From Porticoccus sp. (GTDB lineage Bacteria; Pseudomonadota; Gammaproteobacteria; Pseudomonadales; Porticoccaceae), in NCBI GenBank assembly GCA_023263825.1, contig JALQUJ010000090.1, forward strand, positions 1 to 26,597: 26,597 bases of DNA. Reading direction: 5' to 3'. The notes below the pieces were generated by a model, which saw nothing but the letters and a program-made list of their open reading frames with translations, had not been told where the DNA came from and made no database searches. Position 1 is the first letter of the stretch. Each line of letters opens with the position of its first letter. Position numbers and translations under genes: made by a program. Of the stretch, positions 21,016 through 26,597 are shown one piece after another.

Positions 21016-21844
21016 ACAACGTGTGGTTACTGCCATTGCTATAGCGGCAGTTTTCTTTTCTGCCTTATTTTTTTCGAGTCCTTACAGCTTTTCACTCATG
21101 ACAGCAGTGGTTGTTGTATATGCTGCTTGGGAATGGTCGAATCTTGCTGGTTTTTCTCATAGGTTAGTACGATTAATTTATGCTCTAGGTTTGGCTCTAT
21201 TATTGATAGCTTCTGGCTATATGTTAGGCCTGTCTGAATCCAGTTCATTAGACTTAGCAGCGGGTAAAACCCTAATGGCCTGGTTGGCCCCTTGGTGGGC
21301 AATTGCATTACTTTGGGTGCAGGGTTATCCCAGTAGTGCACTCCTTTGGGGGAGCCGCTGGGTAAGAGGGCTGATGGGTTATTTAGTGCTAATGCCAGCC
21401 TGGTTGGCAATGGTAATACTGATTCACGCTCATCAGGGTGAATGGCTGATTATGATAGTAGTTTTAATTGCGGCTTTTGCCGATATAGGCGCTTACTTTT
21501 CTGGGCGCGCATTTGGTAAGCACAAACTGGCCACCAACGTGAGTCCAAAAAAAACCTGGGAAGGGTTAGTGGGTGGAGTGGTAGCAAATTTGATTTTTGT
21601 TGCTTTGTTGTTGTTAGCATTGAATGTTGATCAGTGGCCTATGTTGTTGGGCCTGGTCATGATAACGGTATTGGCTTCGGTGTTAGGTGACTTGCTGGAG
21701 AGCATGGTCAAACGACATCGTGGCATTAAAGATAGTGGTAATATTTTGCCTGGTCATGGCGGTATTTTGGACCGCTTGGATAGCCTGACAGCAGCCTTGC
21801 CTGTGTTTACATTGGTGTATCTGTATAGTGGGTTTCAGTTGTAA
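21008..21844 (+). CDS. cdsA: phosphatidate cytidylyltransferase (CDP-diglyceride synthase)
   Basis: CdsA makes CDP-diacylglycerol from phosphatidic acid and CTP in the inner membrane, the precursor of all phospholipids. The 278-residue protein has about eight hydrophobic segments and the family signature SMVKRHRGIKDSGNILPGHGGILDRLD near the C-terminus, with PKKTWEGLVGG before it. The start is GTG, inside the end of uppS (8-base overlap). A first ATG lies much further in and would remove the first membrane segment. The uppS-cdsA-dxr order is conserved in gammaproteobacteria. Confidence 0.97.
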   Translation: MLKQRVVTAIAIAAVFFSALFFSSPYSFSLMTAVVVVYAAWEWSNLAGFSHRLVRLIYALGLALLLIASGYMLGLSESSSLDLAAGKTLMAWLAPWWAIALLWVQGYPSSALLWGSRWVRGLMGYLVLMPAWLAMVILIHAHQGEWLIMIVVLIAAFADIGAYFSGRAFGKHKLATNVSPKKTWEGLVGGVVANLIFVALLLLALNVDQWPMLLGLVMITVLASVLGDLLESMVKRHRGIKDSGNILPGHGGILDRLDSLTAALPVFTLVYLYSGFQL

Positions 21845-21972
21845 AAATAGGCTGTTACCGTTGCAGGCGACGTTTTAGGTGATTTAGTAGATCAACACTG
21901 ATAGCGTTAAAACCAGTTAGAAAGATAATAATTATAAATTTTCATATTGAATTTTTGGCAGTAGTTTAGGTT

Positions 21973-23148
21973 ATGCAGACACTTACAATTCTTGGTGCAA
22001 CAGGTTCTATTGGTCTTAGTACCTTAGATGTAGCTGCTCGCCACCCTGAACGTTATGTCATTTTTGCTCTTACTTGTCACTCAAAAATAGTTGAGCTTGC
22101 TGAGCAATGTCGTAAGTTCAATCCCCGTTACGCCGTTGTTTCTGATAGTTCCAAGTTCGAAGAGTTAAAACAATTGTTGTCTATAGATTGCCCAAATACA
22201 GAAGTCTTGTCAGGTGCTGACGGACTATCTTGTGTTGCCTCTAGAGCTGAAGTCGATACTGTAATGGCTGCTATTGTTGGGGCCGCTGGATTACTGCCAA
22301 CTTTAGAGGCAGCACAAGCGGGAAAGCGAGTGCTGCTTGCAAATAAAGAAGCTCTTGTGATGGCTGGTCCTTTATTTATGAGAGCTGTGAAAGAGGGTGG
22401 GGCGACCCTGTTGCCTATTGATAGTGAACACAATGCAATTTTTCAGTGCTTACCATCAGATTATGGGATAGAAAACAGGGGTGGTGTTCGTAAAATCCTT
22501 CTGACTGCATCTGGGGGGCCATTCAGAACAATAGCCTTGGACGCGCTTTCTTCGGTGACGCCCAAGCAAGCCTGTGCCCACCCTAATTGGGACATGGGAC
22601 AAAAGATATCGGTAGATTCTGCGACAATGATGAATAAGGGGCTGGAGCTCATCGAGGCTTGTTGGTTATTTGGTGTTACTCCAGATGAGGTGGAAGTCGT
22701 TATTCACCCTCAAAGTATTATTCATTCAATGGTGGAATACATCGATGGCTCTGTTTTAGCGCAACTGGGTAAACCCGATATGCGGACCCCCATTGCCCAT
22801 GCCATGGCATGGCCAGAACGAATTGATTCAGGTGTTAGTAGCCTTGATATTGTTTCAGCAGCACGACTAGATTTTGAGGCACCTAACTTAGAACGGTTTC
22901 CTTGTTTGGCATTAGCAATGCGGGCGGCAGAAATAGGTGGTAGTGCACCGACAGCTTTAAATGCTGCTAATGAAGTTGCAGTAGACGCCTTTCTACGTGG
23001 CCAAATTGGTTTTACACAAATAGCAGAGATTGTCTCGACGGTGTTAAATCAAGCTGAGAACACTGAACTGTCGACCCTTGAAGCTGTCCAACTCTGCGAC
23101 CAGCAGGCGCGTGAGCAGGCTCGGGATCTAATTCCAGCGATAGCTTAA
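21973..23148 (+). CDS. dxr: 1-deoxy-D-xylulose 5-phosphate reductoisomerase
   Basis: Dxr makes methylerythritol 4-phosphate, the committed step of the non-mevalonate isoprenoid route that feeds UppS. The 391-residue enzyme has the NADPH-binding GATGSIG at residues 8-14, LLANKEALVMAG, the metal and substrate site PIDSEHNAIFQCL, LTASGGPFR, HPNWDMGQKISVDSATMMNKGLE and HPQSIIHSMVEYIDGSVLAQLG. The flexible loop holds the conserved tryptophan of HPNWDMG. A 128-base AT-rich gap separates it from cdsA and may contain a promoter. The ribosome-binding site (TTAGG) is weak. Confidence 0.98.
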   Translation: MQTLTILGATGSIGLSTLDVAARHPERYVIFALTCHSKIVELAEQCRKFNPRYAVVSDSSKFEELKQLLSIDCPNTEVLSGADGLSCVASRAEVDTVMAAIVGAAGLLPTLEAAQAGKRVLLANKEALVMAGPLFMRAVKEGGATLLPIDSEHNAIFQCLPSDYGIENRGGVRKILLTASGGPFRTIALDALSSVTPKQACAHPNWDMGQKISVDSATMMNKGLELIEACWLFGVTPDEVEVVIHPQSIIHSMVEYIDGSVLAQLGKPDMRTPIAHAMAWPERIDSGVSSLDIVSAARLDFEAPNLERFPCLALAMRAAEIGGSAPTALNAANEVAVDAFLRGQIGFTQIAEIVSTVLNQAENTELSTLEAVQLCDQQAREQARDLIPAIA

Positions 23149-23219
23149 GCCTGGATTAGTAAGATTGTTTAGGGTGCTTTTTTTGAAATACTGATTAGTA
23201 ATGCTTTTTAGGAGCACTA

Positions 23220-24575
23220 GTGGAATTATTACAGACAATTTTTTATACATTAGTGGCTTTGGGAGTGTTGGTCACTATTCACGAGTTTGGCCACTTTTGG
23301 GTAGCACGTCGTTGTGGCATAAAAGTCTTGCGTTTTTCTGTAGGGTTTGGGGCCCCATTATTGCGTTGGAAAGATAAAAAGCAGACTGAATTTGTTGTTT
23401 CAGCATTACCACTCGGCGGCTACGTTAAAATGGTTGATGAGCGTGAAGATAATGTTTCAGAGGAAGATCTTCCTTACGCCTTCACTCAAAAATCTGTCTG
23501 GCAGCGTATGGCTGTTGTAGCTGCCGGACCGTTGGCAAACTTTGTTCTCGCTATTATTTTATATTGGGTTATTTTCCTTCAAGGTGTCACTGGTGTTGTT
23601 CCTATTATTGAATCGTTCGATCCAGGCTCCGTGGCTGAAAAGGCTGGCTTAAAGTCTGGGCAGATTATTGTTGCAGTAGATGGGAACCCAACGCCCACAT
23701 GGCAGGTGCTTAATGAGCAGTTAGTGCGACGTATAGGTGAATCTGGCCCTATCTTTTTCAGCGTCAAAGAGCCAGGAGATTCTTCTGTTTATGAGTATCA
23801 AGGCCAGTTGAAGGGCTGGTTGTCCGATACTGATCAGCCAGACCCCATTGGGGGTATTGGTTTGGTGCTTAAAACACCAAAAATTTTGCCCGTGGCGAAT
23901 GAGGTAGTTGAGGGCGACCCTGCTGAAGTGGCGGGTTTAATGTCGGGAGATGTGATTACAAAAGCCAATGGTATTCCCATGCCTGATTGGACAGTTTGGG
24001 TTGAGTATGTCCGTGCTAGACCGAGTGAAGTGATCAATATCGAATATGAGAGGAATGGTGTGTTTTATGAAACCACTATTAGGCCAAAACAAATTGTAGA
24101 GAGTGATGGCTCTAAAGTAGGGCAGGTAGGAATGACAGTAAAAATTCCTGAATGGCCGGAACATATGATACATGAGGTTGAGTACACCCTTTTGGGTGCT
24201 GCAACTCAAGCGGTAAATCAGACTTGGAATACCTCTATTTTGATTCTGGATTCAGTTAAAAAGATGCTGGTAGGACTGATTTCAGCAAAACACTTGAGTG
24301 GACCCATTACCATTGCTAAAGTGGCGGGCGCATCGGCTCAATACGGGTTGACTGCATACTTGGGTTTTCTGGCATTCCTGAGTGTCAGCCTGGGTATTTT
24401 AAATTTGCTACCAGTTCCCGTTTTGGACGGTGGTCATTTGATGTATTACATCGTTGAAGTGATAAAAGGTTCTCCTGTATCTGAAAAAGTTCAGATGGCG
24501 GGATTCAAAGTAGGGACGTTTTTAATCATTGGACTGATGTTATTGGCTTTATACAATGATGTAATGCGGTTGTAG
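23220..24575 (+). CDS. rseP: site-2 intramembrane zinc protease RseP
   Basis: RseP (MucP in Pseudomonas) cleaves the anti-sigma factor RseA/MucA within the inner membrane after DegS acts, releasing sigma E when outer-membrane proteins misfold. The 451-residue protein (E. coli 450) shows HEFGH at residues 21-25 in the first membrane segment, two tandem periplasmic PDZ domains (about 115-185 and 205-290; GSVAEKAGLKSGQ and PAEVAGLMSGD carboxylate loops), and the second active-site motif LLPVPVLDGGH with D403 as third zinc ligand. It starts with GTG after a clear AGGAG 7 bases upstream. It directly precedes bamA, the conserved order. Confidence 0.97.
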   Translation: MELLQTIFYTLVALGVLVTIHEFGHFWVARRCGIKVLRFSVGFGAPLLRWKDKKQTEFVVSALPLGGYVKMVDEREDNVSEEDLPYAFTQKSVWQRMAVVAAGPLANFVLAIILYWVIFLQGVTGVVPIIESFDPGSVAEKAGLKSGQIIVAVDGNPTPTWQVLNEQLVRRIGESGPIFFSVKEPGDSSVYEYQGQLKGWLSDTDQPDPIGGIGLVLKTPKILPVANEVVEGDPAEVAGLMSGDVITKANGIPMPDWTVWVEYVRARPSEVINIEYERNGVFYETTIRPKQIVESDGSKVGQVGMTVKIPEWPEHMIHEVEYTLLGAATQAVNQTWNTSILILDSVKKMLVGLISAKHLSGPITIAKVAGASAQYGLTAYLGFLAFLSVSLGILNLLPVPVLDGGHLMYYIVEVIKGSPVSEKVQMAGFKVGTFLIIGLMLLALYNDVMRL

Positions 24576-24653
24576 TGCCTAATAGGCGATGACTGTTTGT
24601 TAATAGTTCTGCTTTATCTGTCACAAAATAAATCAAGAGAAAATTAATACCAG

Positions 24654-26216
24654 ATGAGACACTTATATTTACTACTTTGCCTAGTACTGCTTTCTACTGC
24701 TGTCAGAGCGGAAGTGTTTCAGGTTGAAGATATCAGGATAGATGGCCTGCAAAGGGTTTCTTCTGGAACAGTATTTGCGGCTATGCCTCTAAGCATTGGT
24801 GATTTAGTCGATGCTGACACTATACGCCGCACCACACGTACACTATTTCGTACCGGTTATTTTGACAACATCAGTATTTCCCGTGATGGTGGTGTGTTGA
24901 TTATTGATGTTGTGGAGAGGCCAGCCATTGCTGAAATTACCATTGAAGGGAATACTGCTATCCCTACTGAAGATTTAATCAAGTCTCTTCGGGATAACGG
25001 TTTAGCAGAAGGTCAAATTTTCCGTCAGGCTGTTCTTGAAGGAATGAGCCGGGAGCTTGAACGCCAATATGTGGGCCAAGGGCGATATGGTGCCAACATA
25101 AAGACAGAAGCAGAAGAGTTGCCTCGTAATCGGGTATTAGTCAATATCAAGGTGGATGAAGGTGATGTTGCTGCGATTTCTCATATCAATATAGTGGGCA
25201 ATAAAGCTTTTGATGAAGATACATTAATATCGCTGTTTGAGTTAAAGACGACAGGCTTGCTCTCTTTTTATACCAATGATGACAAATATGCCCGGGAAAA
25301 ACTATCGGGTGACCTTGAAAGGCTTGAATCCTGGTATTTGGATAGGGGATATCTTAAATTTTCTGTAGATTCGACACAGGTATCGATTAGCCCAGATCGA
25401 GAGTCTGTGTTTGTTACGATCAATATTACGGAAGGAGATATTTTTACAGTTAGTAAAATTGAGCTGGCTGGTAACCCCATTCTTTCAGAAAGTGAAATAC
25501 GTAGCTTGATTATTCAGAAGGAAGATGAAACCTTCTCTCAGGTATCGATGACCCGGAGTTCAGAGTTAATAGCTAATCGTTTGGGAAATGAGGGCTACAC
25601 TTTTGCTGAAGTGAAAGGTGTTCCTGAGATTAGTGAGGAAGATCAAACTACCAAAATAGTCTTTTTTATTGATCCTGGTAATCGTGCTTATGTGAGACGA
25701 ATTGAGTTTCGTGGCAATACAAAAACTATGGACGAAGTATTGCGCCGAGAAATGCGCCAGATGGAGGGGGCTTCTGCTTCTAACTCAAAAATTGAATATT
25801 CTAAAATACGTTTGGAACGAACAGGGTTTTTTAAAGAAGTTGAATTAGAAACCAGACCAGTTCCCGGTGTTAATGACCAGGTTGATGTGATTTACTCTGT
25901 AGAAGAGCAGCCTTCGGGTAGTGTAGGAGCAAGTTTTGGTTTAGCTCAGACCTATGGTGTGGTTTTAGGCGCCAATATATCTGAAAGTAATTTCTTGGGT
26001 ACAGGTAACAGGTTATCTTTGGGGCTTAATCAAAGTGGCTTTCAAACTAATTTATCCTTGAATTACACAAATCCTTATTTTACTAAAGATGGTGTGAGTG
26101 CAGGCTTCGCCGTGTTTGCTAAGAAGCTGGATTATGACGAAGCTAATATCTCAAATTACACAACAGATAGTTTTGGTGCTTCTACTACTTTTGCTTATCC
26201 GATTTCAGAAATCAAT
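24654..26216 (+). CDS. bamA: outer membrane assembly factor BamA, C-terminally truncated by a sequence junction
   Basis: BamA is the essential barrel of the BAM complex that folds outer-membrane proteins. The frame has a signal peptide (cleavage near VRA/EVFQ) and five POTRA domains from about residue 22 to 420: FQVEDIRIDGLQRVSSGTVF, AEITIEGNTAI, ISHINIVGNKAF, VSKIELAGNPIL and VRRIEFRGNTKT. The start of the Omp85 barrel follows: GSVGASFGLAQTYG, LSLGLNQSGFQTNLSLNYTNPYF. Recognisable BamA ends at FAYPISEIN (N521). The remaining 250 or so barrel residues, including the VRGF loop and the C-terminal aromatic signal, are missing. After about 26216 the frame stays open to a TAG at 26402, but those 61 codons are antisense to phage genes and do not resemble BamA. 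Confidence 0.95.
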
Positions 26217-26386
26217 TTTGTCTTTGTTAATCGTTTGTCTAATTCGACACCGATTTTTCTACCAAGTTTTTCTAACTCAGCTTTTGTCTTTTTTTCTATA
26301 CCTTTTAAATCTAATTTTTTAACTTCGTTAGTTAATACTAAAGGTTTTGGAAAAAAGAAGTTTTTAATTTTATTAATTATGTTCAT
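26201..26386 (-). CDS. small phage protein with LEM/SAP-like helical motif (cut at the junction)
   Basis: From the ATG at 26386-26384, preceded by AGGAG with 5-base spacing that overlaps the stop of the upstream tail gene, 62 codons are open before the bamA join. The product is lysine-rich, with a short N-terminal helix. Its C-terminal segment, KKTKAELEKLGRKIGVELD then RLTKTKLISEI, matches the HeH/LEM-SAP-like pattern common in small marine phage structural or accessory proteins. The stop at 26195-26197 lies in bamA-derived sequence, so the real C-terminus is unknown. Function is unknown. Confidence 0.6.
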
Positions 26387-26394
26387 TAATTCTC

Positions 26395-26597
26395 CTATCT
26401 AGCAGTAGCCGGAACATTATTTGTACTTACTAGAGGTGCCTCAGCAAAAGCCATAACGATATATTTTGCACCTTCTGTGTTTATACCATTTGAGCTACTT
26501 CTTATTTTTATACCATTTGATACAAAATCCACATCAGAGCCTGTACTTTCTGCGCTATTTGAATCTGCATATAATCTATTTGTTACAACATTATCTA
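26395..26597 (-). CDS. C-terminus of a phage tail-fibre-like protein (partial)
   Basis: The minus strand is open from the window's right edge to a TAG at 26397-26395, giving about 66 residues that end VSNGIKIRSSSNGINTEG, then AKYIVMAFAEAPLVSTNNVP and ATAR. The closing pattern (Y-I-x-MAFAEAPLV followed by PATAR) is one I associate with C-terminal domains of tail fibre or receptor-binding-like proteins (DUF7483-like) in marine phages such as pelagiphages and cyanophages. The N-terminus lies outside the window. The next gene starts 8 bases after its stop. Base composition is AT-rich and unlike the preceding 26 kb. Confidence 0.75.
   Translation of the reverse strand, partial: DNVVTNRLYADSNSAESTGSDVDFVSNGIKIRSSSNGINTEGAKYIVMAFAEAPLVSTNNVPATAR

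Noticed and set aside
26217..26402. Continuation of the bamA frame to a stop at 26402
   Set aside because: The 61 extra codons do not resemble an Omp85 barrel and lie antisense to two phage-like genes, so they are a by-product of the junction.
26201..26597. Genuine prophage insertion into bamA
   Set aside because: bamA is essential, no attachment-site duplication or integrase is visible, and the join falls on a short shared sequence in the middle of genes on both sides; an assembly chimera is simpler.

Overview
The window reads as a chromosomal segment of a marine-type gammaproteobacterium, probably from the Pseudomonadales/Cellvibrionales neighbourhood. The basis is gene order and protein resemblance (recalled, not searched): dapA-bamC-MBL, then dapD/yffB/dapC/glnD/map, then rpsB-tsf-pyrH-frr-uppS-cdsA-dxr-rseP-bamA, which is the Pseudomonas-like order. 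Base composition is moderately AT-rich. The last ~380 bases are of different origin: they read as AT-rich bacteriophage DNA joined inside bamA.

Layout. 1-192: edge of a possible divergent gene, plus the dapA upstream region. 193-3039 (+): dapA, bamC and a YycJ-like metallo-beta-lactamase-fold protein. 3040-3435: AT-rich gap with an inverted pair of DnaA-box-like sites and a long-stem palindrome. 3436-3894 (-): small leucine-rich-repeat lipoprotein. 4089-5622 (+): OmpA/YiaD-type lipoprotein overlapping rsmJ. 5648-6688 (-): DUF481 outer-membrane barrel. 6944-8122 (-): dapE. 8266-8817 (-): nitrobindin-like beta-barrel. 9067-10565 (-): dapD behind yffB, closed by a strong terminator. 10647-10709: perfect 31-bp tandem duplication. 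10762-11277 (+): SixA-like phosphatase. 11288-16704 (-): map-glnD-dapC-nth, probably one transcript. 17005-26216 (+): rpsB, tsf, pyrH, frr, uppS, cdsA, dxr, rseP and truncated bamA.

Functionally the window joins four parts. The first is the succinylase branch of diaminopimelate/lysine synthesis (dapA, dapD, dapC, dapE). The second is nitrogen sensing by GlnD. The third is the translation set (Map, S2, EF-Ts, ribosome recycling factor, RsmJ) with UMP kinase. The fourth is envelope construction: undecaprenyl-PP synthase, CDP-diglyceride synthase, DXP reductoisomerase, RseP, and BamA/BamC.

I did not find a convincing new multi-gene system. The observations most worth checking are the bamA/phage junction near 26201-26218 (most likely an assembly chimera), the DnaA-box palindrome at 3344-3374, an endonuclease III with non-standard iron-sulfur cysteine spacing, and two recent short duplications in regulatory DNA (10647-10709 and 19585-19651).
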